Shown here in pieces: positions 35,461-44,031 of a stretch of 64,000 bases of DNA (the stretch's first letter is position 1; every line of letters begins with the position of its first letter). The position numbers and the translations under genes are program-made. The notes beneath the pieces are model-generated. The model made no database searches and was not told the DNA's origin. It worked only from the letters and a program-made list of their open reading frames with translations. This DNA is from Blastomonas fulva (GTDB lineage Bacteria > Pseudomonadota > Alphaproteobacteria > Sphingomonadales > Sphingomonadaceae), in NCBI RefSeq assembly GCF_003431825.1, contig NZ_CP020083.1, positions 1,331,001 through 1,395,000 of the forward strand. Direction: 5' to 3'.

Positions 35461-36327
35461 TCAGTCCGCGCGCTTGCCCCATTGGCGTTCGAACGCCCAC
35501 ACATCCTCGAACCCGATCAGCGAGCAGAATTCGCTGAAGCTGAACAGGCCTTCGGGCTGGCCGATCCCTTTCGTCTTCAAGTCGACCAGTGCCTTTTCCA
35601 TCGCGGCGGCCGCCGCGAGCGAGGTCAGCGAGGGATAGATCGCAAAGGCATAGCCGATCTGCGCCAGCACATCGGCCACCGGCACCGGGCTCGATCCGCC
35701 GTTCGACATGTTCGCCATCATCGGCAGATCGAACGCGGCGCAGGCGCGCGCCATCTCCTCCTCGCTCTCCAGTGCCTCGGGGAACAGCACGTCCGCGCCG
35801 GCCCTGGCATAGGCCTCGATCCGCCGCATCGCGCCGTCAAACCCCTCGCTCTGCCGCGCGTCGGTACGCGCGATGACCAGGAAGTTGCGCTTGTCCTCGC
35901 GCGCGGCGCAGGCAACCTTGATCTTCTCGACCATCTCCTCGACCGGGATCACCCGGCGAAAGGGGGTGTGGCCGCATTTCTTGGGAAATTCCTGATCCTC
36001 GATCTGGATCGCGGTGACACCCGCGGCCTCATAGCCACGCACGGTGTGGTGGACGTTGAGCAGCCCGCCATAGCCGGTGTCGCCATCGGCGATCACCGCA
36101 GCGTTGCTGGTGCGCACCAGCGTCGCCATGCGTTCGCGCATCTCGGTATAGGTGACGATCCCCGCATCGGGCAGCCCGTGGGCGGAGGCGGTGAGCCAGT
36201 ATCCGGTGCCATAAACCAGATCGAACCCGACCTTGTTGGCCACCACGGCGGCGATCATGTCCTGGATACCCGGCACGACGAAAAAGGTGCCGGAATCGAG
36301 CTTGGTGCGCAAAACGGGGTTGGCCAT
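35461..36327 (-). CDS. Isocitrate lyase/PEP mutase family lyase (methylisocitrate or dimethylmalate lyase type)
   Basis: Carbon-carbon lyase that would split a 2-hydroxy-dicarboxylate to a keto acid such as pyruvate or glyoxylate and a second acid. Metal-binding DGDTGYGG is at residues 81-88 and the catalytic loop KKCGH has Cys118. Length is 288 residues, the size of methylisocitrate and dimethylmalate lyases rather than classical isocitrate lyase. Start ATG 36327 follows AAGGACC. Its tail faces the leuD stop across 6 bases. Together with LeuCD it could form a dehydrate-and-cleave module. Confidence 0.82.
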   Translation of the reverse strand: MANPVLRTKLDSGTFFVVPGIQDMIAAVVANKVGFDLVYGTGYWLTASAHGLPDAGIVTYTEMRERMATLVRTSNAAVIADGDTGYGGLLNVHHTVRGYEAAGVTAIQIEDQEFPKKCGHTPFRRVIPVEEMVEKIKVACAAREDKRNFLVIARTDARQSEGFDGAMRRIEAYARAGADVLFPEALESEEEMARACAAFDLPMMANMSNGGSSPVPVADVLAQIGYAFAIYPSLTSLAAAAAMEKALVDLKTKGIGQPEGLFSFSEFCSLIGFEDVWAFERQWGKRAD

Positions 36328-36645
36328 CAAGGTGGTCCTTTCCTGGGATCAGCTGTGCCTGCGCGATACATCGGAGATGCGATGCCACCCCTCGCGGCGT
36401 GCGCGAATATCCGCCATGCGGTCTTACCCGCGCAGAAGGCGGCGGCTAATGACCGACAGGCGGATAGTTGGCCGAGGTGGATTTGCATGAATGGAGGGGT
36501 TCATGCGCTCATTGCCCTGTCAGGAGCAAGCCAGTCCTCGCAACGAGACGGGCAGCGATATTCGATCCGGGCGCCATGGCGCGGCGCAAGACGGAAAAAA
36601 GGGAAAGTCACCCGGCCAGGTGTCACATTTGGGGGATATGAAATC
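36328..36645. promoter_or_regulatory. Divergent promoter region between the lyase and TonB receptor genes, with operator site 2
   Basis: 318 bases without a gene. Most of it shows no clear element, but AGGCGGATAGTTGGCC at 36458-36473 is one of the best matches to the motif shared by promoters of this region. The region ends with a GGGGGA ribosome binding site for the receptor gene. Confidence 0.6.
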
Positions 36646-39243
36646 ATGAAGGCTTTGCGTGCTTCGGGCTTTGCCCGTTCGGTTCTGTTCACTGGCGTTG
36701 CCCTGGGCAGCATCACCGCCGCTGCACCGCTCGCCGCGCAAGAGACCGTGGCAGAGGACGATGGCGACCGCTCCGAGATCGTCGTCACCGCGCGCAGGCG
36801 CGACGAGGACATCCAGTCGGTTCCGATCTCGATCAACGCCTATTCGGCCGAGGATCTGGCAGAACGCAACATTCAGACGCTGGCGGACCTGGGCAATTCG
36901 ACGCCGGGCATCGTGATGAACAGCATCGCGGGCGGCAACACCCAGACGATCTACATCCGCGGCCTGGCGCCGGGCAACACCGCCAACGACCTCAATGTCG
37001 AGGCCAATGTCGGCGTGTTCATCGACGGCATCTACCAGACCAGCCGCAACACCATCGACATGATCTCGGTGCTCGATGTCGGCCAGATCGAAATCGCCAA
37101 GGGCCCACAGAGCGCGCTGTTCGGCCGCTCGACCTTTGCCGGCGCGATGGCGATCAGCACCGGCAAGCCGACCGATGACCTTTCGGGCAGCCTGCAGGTG
37201 ACCGCGGGCATCGACGAGGATTACCGCATCCGCGGGGCGATCTCGCTGCCGATCTCGGACACGCTCAAGGCCCGCATCGCGGGCGGATACGTCACCTATG
37301 ACGGCTTTGGCACCAACGCGGCCGCGCGCGGCGACAATCTGGGCGGGTTCGAGAAATATGCCGTCACCGGCGCACTCGAGTTCAAGCCGAGCGAGAATTT
37401 CCGCGCGCTGCTGTCGGGTTTCTACACCCATTCCGAAGCGGAAGTGTCGCCGGTCTATGGCCTGCCGATCCGCAACCTCAACTGCGGCAACGTCAACGCC
37501 GCGACCGGTCTGCCTTTGCTGTTCTGCGGCGAGCTCGCGCCGCAGAGGGTCAGCGATGTCTCGCCGCGCCTCAAGGACACGGTCGCCAAGAACACGCAGG
37601 TCTCGCTGACGCTTGAAGGCCGCATCGCCGGCGTCAAGGCGACCAGCATCACCGGCCTGACCTGGGCCGACAACCGCGGCACCAGCGATTACGACCTGAC
37701 TTCGGGCGGGACGCAGTTCGGCGTCTGCACGCTGGGCAACGCCACCAACGCCAGCTGCGGCACCAATTTCCTCGCTGCGCCTTATTCGCGTCTGACCCGC
37801 GTCAACTTCTCGATCGGAACGGTCGAGCGGGTGCGCACCTTCAGCCAGGAAATCCGCATCCAGTCGGACAATGAATCGCCCTTTCAGTGGATTGTCGGCG
37901 GCTATTACTTCAACTCGCGCATCCCGCTTGCCGCTGGCGGCCTGGGCGCGGACGGAGCGGGGCTGGCGGCGAACGAGCGGCTGATCCAGGTGTCGCAGCT
38001 CACCACGCCCGCAGCGACCGGCGTGGGCCCCTATGACTTCACCGGCAACCTGTTCCTCGTCCCCGACAGCAATTCCGGCCAGGTGTTCGGCAACTATTCG
38101 TCCGCGAGCACCAAGACCTTCTCGATCTTCGGCGCGCTCGGCTACGAGTTCGGCGATTTGCGCTTCAACGCCGAAGGCCGCTACAATTCGGACGTGAAGG
38201 AGGCGCAGGTCTTCTCGATCCTGAACCCCACCTCCGCGCCGCGGGTGAACCAGCCGATCAACGGGACCACCATTCCGGCCGCTGGGACATTCCCTGCCGC
38301 CGGTCCCCGGTTCAAGCGCACCTTCAACAGCTTCACCCCGCGCTTCACGCTGGACTATCGCCCGGCCGAGGACATCCTGCTCTATGCCTCTGCCGCCAAG
38401 GGCGTGCGCTCGGGCGGCTTCAACACCGCCAACCCGGTCAGCGCGACCGGCATTCTGGCGAGCGAAGTGCCCTATGAGGAAGAAACCAACTGGACCTATG
38501 AAGCAGGCTTCAAGAGCCAGCTGTTCGAGCGGCGGCTGACGCTCAACGGCGCGTTCTTCTATGTCGACTGGAAGGACGCCCAGATCTCGGCGTTCACCCA
38601 GAACCCGACCGCGGTGAACCCGGTGCGCATCGTCCAGAATGCCGGCGCGCTGCGCGCCAAGGGTTTCGAAATGCTCGCCGAGTTCGACGTCACCGACATG
38701 TTCGCGATCGGCGGCAGCTTCATCTATTCGGATCCCAAGTTCCGCCCCGGCGCCTATGACGGCTCGCAGATCCCGCAGTGCCGCACGGGCACCACGCCTG
38801 CGACCTTCGGCAACGCCAATGGCTGCCCGCCGATCATCGCGGTGCCCACCGCCAATGGCGGTACGCAGTTCGTGCCCACGCTCGAGGGACTGCGCCCGAC
38901 GCGGTCGGTGAAGGTGCAGTGGAATGTGCACGCCACCGCCGACATTCCGCTGTCGGACGACTGGGCACTGCGCGGCCGCGTCGATGTCAACCACACCGGC
39001 CCGGCCTTCAACAACCTGATCAACACGATCGGCTTTGGCGAGCGCACGCTGGTCAATGCGCGGCTGGCGGTCGAAAGCGACCGGTTCAGCATTGCGCTGT
39101 GGGGCAACAACCTGTTCGACAAGGCCTATGTCCAGAACTCGATCAACCAGCCCCGCGCCGGTTTCCCCGCCGCCTTCTCGATCCCGGAAATCTATCTGGG
39201 CGAGGGCCGCAGGATCGGTATCACCGCGGGCATGAAGTTCTGA
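36646..39243 (+). CDS. TonB-dependent outer membrane receptor of the catabolic region
   Basis: Outer membrane importer, 865 residues. The signal peptide ends around residue 31 (APLAAQ). The TonB box-like SEIVVTARRR is followed by the plug with IYIRGLAPGNTAND and EIAKGPQSALFGRSTFAG. The barrel ends in GRRIGITAGMKF with terminal Phe. The ATG at 36646 opens the signal sequence; the frame runs open for another 1.1 kb upstream as a shadow. It is followed 95 bases later by a DUF1838 gene on the same strand and is preceded by the GGATAGT motif, so it probably imports the substrate of this region. Confidence 0.93.
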   Translation: MKALRASGFARSVLFTGVALGSITAAAPLAAQETVAEDDGDRSEIVVTARRRDEDIQSVPISINAYSAEDLAERNIQTLADLGNSTPGIVMNSIAGGNTQTIYIRGLAPGNTANDLNVEANVGVFIDGIYQTSRNTIDMISVLDVGQIEIAKGPQSALFGRSTFAGAMAISTGKPTDDLSGSLQVTAGIDEDYRIRGAISLPISDTLKARIAGGYVTYDGFGTNAAARGDNLGGFEKYAVTGALEFKPSENFRALLSGFYTHSEAEVSPVYGLPIRNLNCGNVNAATGLPLLFCGELAPQRVSDVSPRLKDTVAKNTQVSLTLEGRIAGVKATSITGLTWADNRGTSDYDLTSGGTQFGVCTLGNATNASCGTNFLAAPYSRLTRVNFSIGTVERVRTFSQEIRIQSDNESPFQWIVGGYYFNSRIPLAAGGLGADGAGLAANERLIQVSQLTTPAATGVGPYDFTGNLFLVPDSNSGQVFGNYSSASTKTFSIFGALGYEFGDLRFNAEGRYNSDVKEAQVFSILNPTSAPRVNQPINGTTIPAAGTFPAAGPRFKRTFNSFTPRFTLDYRPAEDILLYASAAKGVRSGGFNTANPVSATGILASEVPYEEETNWTYEAGFKSQLFERRLTLNGAFFYVDWKDAQISAFTQNPTAVNPVRIVQNAGALRAKGFEMLAEFDVTDMFAIGGSFIYSDPKFRPGAYDGSQIPQCRTGTTPATFGNANGCPPIIAVPTANGGTQFVPTLEGLRPTRSVKVQWNVHATADIPLSDDWALRGRVDVNHTGPAFNNLINTIGFGERTLVNARLAVESDRFSIALWGNNLFDKAYVQNSINQPRAGFPAAFSIPEIYLGEGRRIGITAGMKF

Positions 39244-39338
39244 TAGCAATGCGGGGCGTGGTCCGTAGCGGAGCACGCCCCGCCGTATCGCCAACGCCAT
39301 CGCCAAGCCGCGGCGCAGCACCCACAAGGACCCAAGCC

Positions 39339-40199
39339 ATGATCCGTCGCCGTGAAGCCCTTGCCGGAATGATGGCCACCGGCGCAGCGCTCGCGGTGCC
39401 GGGTCCGCTGCGTGCGGCGTCGGCTGCTGCGCCGTCGTCGCTCGATGTCACCAGCATGGCGGGACGCCAGCGCACCTTCCTGATGATGCGCGGCGCGCTC
39501 GACGAGGATCTCGTCACAAACTGGGTGCAGGCGAATTATTACGGCGTGGTCGAGGACCGGATGGAGCCGCTGTTCAACGTGGTTTCAGCAGTGTTCTCGC
39601 GCACCCGCGCGCTGGCCGATGGCGCGTACCAGCAGGTGACCTTCGAGCTGGCCTGGTTCACCGACATCGCAACCGGCAAGGCGCTGGATACCTTCCGCAA
39701 CCCCTATACCAACAAGGATTGCACGATCCCGAGCGGCGGCTTCGCGCCGTCTTCGACGCGGTTCGACAAGGACCTGTCGTTCCATCTGCCCAAGGAGATG
39801 CCGGGGCTGCAGCTCGAGCACGAGGTGCTCCCGATCGTGACCCGCGGCAACGATGTCTGGGTGACCGAGCGCATCCGTTCCGCGGCGAGCTTTCCCGGCG
39901 CCGCCAGGCCGTTCCGCTATTCGGACAGCACGGTGATGCACGCTCAGGCCAGCGACTTGCAATGGCCGGGTGCCACCCGCGTGACCTCGAACGTCAGCTA
40001 CACCAATGTCGTATCGTGGAGGCCCTGGCTGGAGATGGGCGACCATCCCGGCCATCTGACCGCCAGCGGCGTTGGCCGCCAGAACGCCACCCGCGATTCG
40101 ATGCCGCCGGCCTGGCTGGAAGCGACCGAAGCGCGGCGGCCGGATGTGTTCAAGGACCCGGCCGCGCTGCTCGCGCCGTTGTGGGACGCGAAAGCCTGA
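39339..40199 (+). CDS. Exported DUF1838 protein, first paralogue
   Basis: Unknown function. The 286-residue protein starts with a Tat-like signal IRRREALAGMMATGAALAVPGPLRA. The DUF1838 core has FTDIATGKALDTFRNPYTN at residues 107-125 and a late tryptophan motif SWRPWLEMG. The ATG 39339 follows AAGGA at normal spacing. It lies between the TonB receptor and a lipase-like gene. The two other DUF1838 genes here share the same two motifs but little else. A catalytic or ligand-binding role in the periplasm is inferred only from export and context. Confidence 0.85.
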   Translation: MIRRREALAGMMATGAALAVPGPLRAASAAAPSSLDVTSMAGRQRTFLMMRGALDEDLVTNWVQANYYGVVEDRMEPLFNVVSAVFSRTRALADGAYQQVTFELAWFTDIATGKALDTFRNPYTNKDCTIPSGGFAPSSTRFDKDLSFHLPKEMPGLQLEHEVLPIVTRGNDVWVTERIRSAASFPGAARPFRYSDSTVMHAQASDLQWPGATRVTSNVSYTNVVSWRPWLEMGDHPGHLTASGVGRQNATRDSMPPAWLEATEARRPDVFKDPAALLAPLWDAKA

Positions 40200-40270
40200 T
40201 CAGCGCCGCAGCGCCCTGATCCGCCGGGCGATGGCGAGGTCTGGCACGGTGTCCAGCCTGCGAAATGCCA
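40200..40270 (-). pseudogene. Possible relic of the 3' end of a DUF3089 gene
   Basis: The minus frame ends in DLAIARRIRALRR-stop, close to the end of the intact DUF3089 protein at 41534 (QANVAQRIKALRR). At DNA level 40202-40224 and 41536-41558 match at 21 of 23 bases. The lipase-like gene lies exactly between the two copies. Confidence 0.45.
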
Positions 40271-40311
40271 GACGTGACGTGCCGGCAGCGTCCGGCTTAA
40301 GGAGATGCCGT

Positions 40312-41553
40312 TTGTCCAGAACCCGACCAAGATGGATCCGCAATCTCCTGTTTGCCGGAGCCTGCCTGGGCCTGGCAAACCCCTTGGCTGCCCAGAGCCG
40401 GATGCCGCCGGCCGACCCGCAACTCGGCGACGGGGGCACGGGAGCGTTCTACCAGTGGGACGGGGATGTTCCGACGGGAGCCCCCCGGATTGTCCGGCGA
40501 GAGGCCATGGCGCCCGATAAGGCGCTGGCGCAAGCGGGATCGAGTGAAAGGGTTCTGTACACCAGCCGCGGCGGGCCGGACGGCACACGGTCGATCGTCG
40601 TGTCCGGCGGTGTCTACCTGCCCCGGGGTCTGCCCCCGCGCGGTGGGTGGCCGGTGATCGCCTGGGCGCACGGCACGGTCGGATTCCCCGACATCTGTGC
40701 GCCCAGCTTCAACGGTTGGTCCGCGCGGGACACAGCATATCTCAACACCTGGCTGCAACAGGGTTACGCTGTCGTCGCCTCCGATTATGAGGGTCTGGGA
40801 ACCAATGGTGCCCACCCCTACATGATGAGCCGGTCGGAAGGACAGGGCGTGCTGGATGCTGTGCTGGCGGCGCGCAAGCGCTATCCGCTTTCGCGCAACG
40901 TCGTCCTCGTCGGACAATCGCAGGGCGCCCATGCCGCCACGAATGCCGCCCTGATGCAGTCCGGCGTTGCCCGTACGCTCAGGTTGCGGGGTGTCGTCCT
41001 GACCGGCTGGCCCGGCTCCATGGAAATGTCGGCGCTCGACATGCAGAAGTTCGACGGCTGGGCTGCGCTGTACATGCGATTTTTGCCGACCTACGCCTTT
41101 CTGGATGCAGCCGTTCGCCCGCAGGCCATGCTGACGCCTGCAGGTCAGGCCCTGTATGAGCGGTTTCGGTCGACATGCGGATCAGACGCGATGCGCCAGT
41201 TCATGGTCGACCGGCCCGTCGCAGGCACGTTGTTCAGCAAGGACCCTAGCCCGCTCGAGGCAAACGCCCAGCCTTACCGCGCATACCCACCACTCAGGTT
41301 CAGCGTGCCGGTCTTCGTCGGGATCGGCCTCAGCGACGAGCAGACCGCTCCGCGACAGGCCTTCGATGCTGCCAGAAAGGCCTGTGCGATGGGTTCCAAC
41401 GTTGCGATCCATTTGTATCCTGGGCAGGGCCATGGCGCGACGGTGGCTAAATCGCAGGAGGATTCGCTATCCTGGGTGCACCATGTCTTCGAGGGCCGCG
41501 TGCCGAAGGGTAACTGCGACGAGGCTGTTTTCCCTAGCGCCGCAACGCCTTGA
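40312..41553 (+). CDS. Exported lipase-like alpha/beta hydrolase (secretory lipase type)
   Basis: Probable periplasmic or secreted esterase/lipase of 413 residues. I set the start at TTG 40312 because AAGGAGAT sits just upstream and the product then begins MSRTRPRWIRNLLFAGACLG, a good signal peptide ending at LAAQ. The nucleophile motif is GQSQG, with AHGTVGF as oxyanion loop and GQGHG near the C-terminus for the catalytic histidine. It is bracketed by a 23-base imperfect direct repeat, which suggests a late insertion. Its 3' end overlaps the convergent DUF3089 gene by 20 bases. Confidence 0.8.
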   Translation: MSRTRPRWIRNLLFAGACLGLANPLAAQSRMPPADPQLGDGGTGAFYQWDGDVPTGAPRIVRREAMAPDKALAQAGSSERVLYTSRGGPDGTRSIVVSGGVYLPRGLPPRGGWPVIAWAHGTVGFPDICAPSFNGWSARDTAYLNTWLQQGYAVVASDYEGLGTNGAHPYMMSRSEGQGVLDAVLAARKRYPLSRNVVLVGQSQGAHAATNAALMQSGVARTLRLRGVVLTGWPGSMEMSALDMQKFDGWAALYMRFLPTYAFLDAAVRPQAMLTPAGQALYERFRSTCGSDAMRQFMVDRPVAGTLFSKDPSPLEANAQPYRAYPPLRFSVPVFVGIGLSDEQTAPRQAFDAARKACAMGSNVAIHLYPGQGHGATVAKSQEDSLSWVHHVFEGRVPKGNCDEAVFPSAATP

Positions 41554-42631
41554 TCCGCTGCGCGACGTTCGCCTGGATGTCGGCAAAGAACAGGCCGTAT
41601 TCGTGATAGTGCAGGCTGCCGCCCGCAAGCGGCTGCAGATCGAGCGCAGGGTCTGCATCGACCACCAGAAAGCCGCTGTCGCATCGCGCGGCGACCTTGC
41701 TCCTGACCGCTGCGCGCATCTGCCCCTCGCCGGGTTCGCCGGGAATGGCACCTTTGGACGCTGCGCGGCTGGCGGCGGGTTTCGCCATGTCGAAGGTCAG
41801 CGGGTTGATGCACAAGGGTGTCTTGCCCTCCTCTCGGCCATGGATGTGCGCGAACCGTGATCCGGCAAAGCCGCCCAGCATCTTGAGGTCCGCTTGCGGC
41901 GACACCGCGTTCCAGGCAAGCACGCAGCCGGTGCGCACCGGAGTGTCGCAGGGCTTGAGCGTGCGATAGCGCGTGCCGAAATAGCCGACCGAAAAATCGA
42001 TGCCGATCGCATAGGCGGCGACCATCCGCTTTTGCAGCGGCGTGCCGTCGATCCGGTCGGCGAGCAGCCGCATCAGCATCTCGCCGCCCTGGCTGTGGCC
42101 TGCCAGGATGAACGGACGGCCTTGGTTGCGGCTGGCCTGCCACTGGTCGAAGGCGGCGAGCACATCGGAATAGGCCAGCGCATAGGCCTTGCCGCCATCG
42201 CCTTCCATGAACCGGTCGCGCGTGGCGAGGAACGAGGCCTGGCGATAGCGCGGGGCAAAGACGTTGCAGCAGGCGTTGAACACCGCCGCCTGGCGCGCGA
42301 TCACGCTGGCATCGGTCCAGGCGTTGACCTTTGCATCGGCAAGGTCGGCGTTCCAGCGGTCGGGGGTGCGAAAGGTCGTCGGGTGGACGTAGAACACGTC
42401 GACGCCGCGCAGCTTGCCGGTGGCCGGCTTGCGCCCCTGCGGCACCGTATCGGCAGGTCCGGGCACGCCAGGAAGCGCCGCCCAGGCGCTGTCCGTCGCA
42501 TAATCCGGAGGCGTGGGTTGCGGCTGGCTGTCGAAGGGCGGCGGCGGGGGCGCGGCCTGCGGCGCCTGCGCTCCGGCCATGCTGCTGGCGAGGGCCGCCA
42601 GGGCGCCGATTGCGGTCAAAGTCCTGTTCAT
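41534..42631 (-). CDS. Exported DUF3089 serine hydrolase-like protein
   Basis: A 365-residue protein with a signal peptide (MNRTLTAIGALAALASSMAGA) and a Pro-rich spacer. The DUF3089 domain is an alpha/beta-hydrolase relative with FYVHPTT and the nucleophile elbow AGHSQGGEML. Substrate unknown; relatives are annotated as lysophospholipase-like. I chose ATG 42631, since the open frame before it does not look like signal sequence. It is divergent from the next hydrolase, with a palindrome in the gap. Confidence 0.82.
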   Translation of the reverse strand: MNRTLTAIGALAALASSMAGAQAPQAAPPPPPFDSQPQPTPPDYATDSAWAALPGVPGPADTVPQGRKPATGKLRGVDVFYVHPTTFRTPDRWNADLADAKVNAWTDASVIARQAAVFNACCNVFAPRYRQASFLATRDRFMEGDGGKAYALAYSDVLAAFDQWQASRNQGRPFILAGHSQGGEMLMRLLADRIDGTPLQKRMVAAYAIGIDFSVGYFGTRYRTLKPCDTPVRTGCVLAWNAVSPQADLKMLGGFAGSRFAHIHGREEGKTPLCINPLTFDMAKPAASRAASKGAIPGEPGEGQMRAAVRSKVAARCDSGFLVVDADPALDLQPLAGGSLHYHEYGLFFADIQANVAQRIKALRR

Positions 42632-42704
42632 CGCTGCATCCCTCGTCGATCCCGTCACCGCATGCTTGCCCAATATCGTCCGCGACGCCAGAAGATGCGC
42701 GCAC

Positions 42705-42721
42705 TGTCCGCAGGGCGGACA
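42705..42721. promoter_or_regulatory. Palindromic operator candidate (site 3) between two divergent hydrolase genes
   Basis: TGTCCGC-AGG-GCGGACA is a perfect 7-base inverted repeat with a 3-base centre. Its GCGGACA half resembles the GCGGATA core of the other sites. It lies 51 bases before the plus-strand hydrolase ATG and 74 bases before the DUF3089 start. Confidence 0.55.
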
Positions 42722-42771
42722 AGCCGGGGTGGCAAATGGCCAAAACCCGGCTGCGATGATGGGATTGTCCG

Positions 42772-43656
42772 ATGACCCCTTGCCTCACCCGTCGCGGCCT
42801 GATCGGCTCTGCCCTCGCGCTCGGCGCGATCGCGCGTGTTCCCGCGCTGGCCCGCGCGTCCGGCCCGGAGGTCATCGACGTGGCGCTGCCGTCGGCGCGG
42901 GTGTGCCGCACCTGGCGCTATGATCCTGCGGGGCAGCGCCGCGGCACGATTGTCTTCGGCCATGGCGCAGCCTCGGCCCCCTGGAAGTACGAGGCGCTGT
43001 TCGCTCGCTGGACCCAGGCGGGGTACCGCGTGCTCGCGCCGCTGCATGTCGATTCGACCGACCATCCCGACCGCGCCAGCTTTGCCGGGCTGGCGGGCTG
43101 GGCGGCACGGATCGAGGATATGCGCGGCCTGACCGCGACCATCGAGAATGCGCAGTATGTCGCCGCCGGGCACAGCTATGGCGCGCTGGGGGCGCTGGCT
43201 TTGGGGGGCGCCGAGCCCCTGCTGCCCGAGGGGGTGACGGGACCGCTGCGTGATCCGCGCGCGGTGCTGACGCTCGCCTTCTCGCCGCCCGGGGCGATGG
43301 CTCCGCTGATCGATGCCAAAGGCTATTCCGCACTGGCGGTGCCAGTGCTGATCCAGACCGGCACTGCGGACATTCCGCCCGGCGCCGATGGGTGGACCAG
43401 CCATCTGCTGGCATTCGAATCCGCGCCCGCAAGGGGCGACCGCTTCGGGCTGGTGCTGGACGGGGTCGACCATTATTTCGGCGGCGCGATCTGCCGACCG
43501 GAGCTGCCGGGGCCCAGGCAGCTTGCCCAGCTCGACCGCGCCGCTGCGCTTTCGCTGCTGATGCTGCAAGGCTGGGCCCAAGGCGACGCTACCGCGCGCG
43601 CAGACATGCTCGCCGCTGTCGGCACGCGCCCCGGCGAGACGCTGATGCAGCGTTAG
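42772..43656 (+). CDS. Tat-exported alpha/beta hydrolase (dienelactone hydrolase-like)
   Basis: A 294-residue hydrolase with a Tat-like leader TRRGLIGSALALGAIARVPALA. The fold is shown by VFGHGAASAPWKYE and the nucleophile Ser135 in GHSYG; the catalytic histidine is probably in GVDHYFGG. Likely acts on an ester or lactone in the periplasm. Its stop overlaps the convergent small gene by 4 bases. The start is 51 bases from the palindrome at 42705. Confidence 0.82.
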   Translation: MTPCLTRRGLIGSALALGAIARVPALARASGPEVIDVALPSARVCRTWRYDPAGQRRGTIVFGHGAASAPWKYEALFARWTQAGYRVLAPLHVDSTDHPDRASFAGLAGWAARIEDMRGLTATIENAQYVAAGHSYGALGALALGGAEPLLPEGVTGPLRDPRAVLTLAFSPPGAMAPLIDAKGYSALAVPVLIQTGTADIPPGADGWTSHLLAFESAPARGDRFGLVLDGVDHYFGGAICRPELPGPRQLAQLDRAAALSLLMLQGWAQGDATARADMLAAVGTRPGETLMQR

Positions 43657-44015
43657 TTCACCGCGATATCGGCAATCGTCGCGCGATAGGCCTCGTCGGT
43701 CTCCTGCGCGGCGGCTTCGTTCGCCTCCTTGCGCGCCAGATAGAACAGGCGGTCGAGGAAATCCTGACGATAGGCCTCGCGCGTCTGCAGCGCCTCTTCG
43801 TCAAGCGTCAGCGCGTCGATCCCCTCGGCGAGGTTGATTCCGTGCATCCTGGCGACGCGTTCCTGCGCATCCATCCGGTCGCGCAGCATGCAGACCTCGC
43901 CCGCCAGCACCATCACCATCGACATCAGCTGATCGATCCCCGGCTCGGCATAGAATTGCGGGCGCTTGCCCTTGGCGTCCTTGATGACGTGCGGGCGGTC
44001 GGCAGTCTGGGTCAT
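43653..44015 (-). CDS. Small conserved hypothetical protein, probable methyltransferase partner
   Basis: A 120-residue acidic cytoplasmic protein that I do not recognise. It has a predicted helical middle, GIDQLMSMVMVLAGEVCMLRDRMDAQERVARMHG, typical of a coiled-coil or dimer helix, and a second helical part. It starts 16 bases after the methyltransferase gene on the same strand, so the two are almost surely cotranscribed, and it may be a subunit or stabiliser of that enzyme. Confidence 0.65.
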   Translation of the reverse strand: MTQTADRPHVIKDAKGKRPQFYAEPGIDQLMSMVMVLAGEVCMLRDRMDAQERVARMHGINLAEGIDALTLDEEALQTREAYRQDFLDRLFYLARKEANEAAAQETDEAYRATIADIAVN

Positions 44016-44031
44016 GGGTCTGTTCCTTGTC

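Noticed and set aside
36520..39327. 935-residue open frame on minus opposite the second TonB receptor
   Set aside because: Same shadow effect as above; the plus strand has a signal peptide, plug and barrel motifs.
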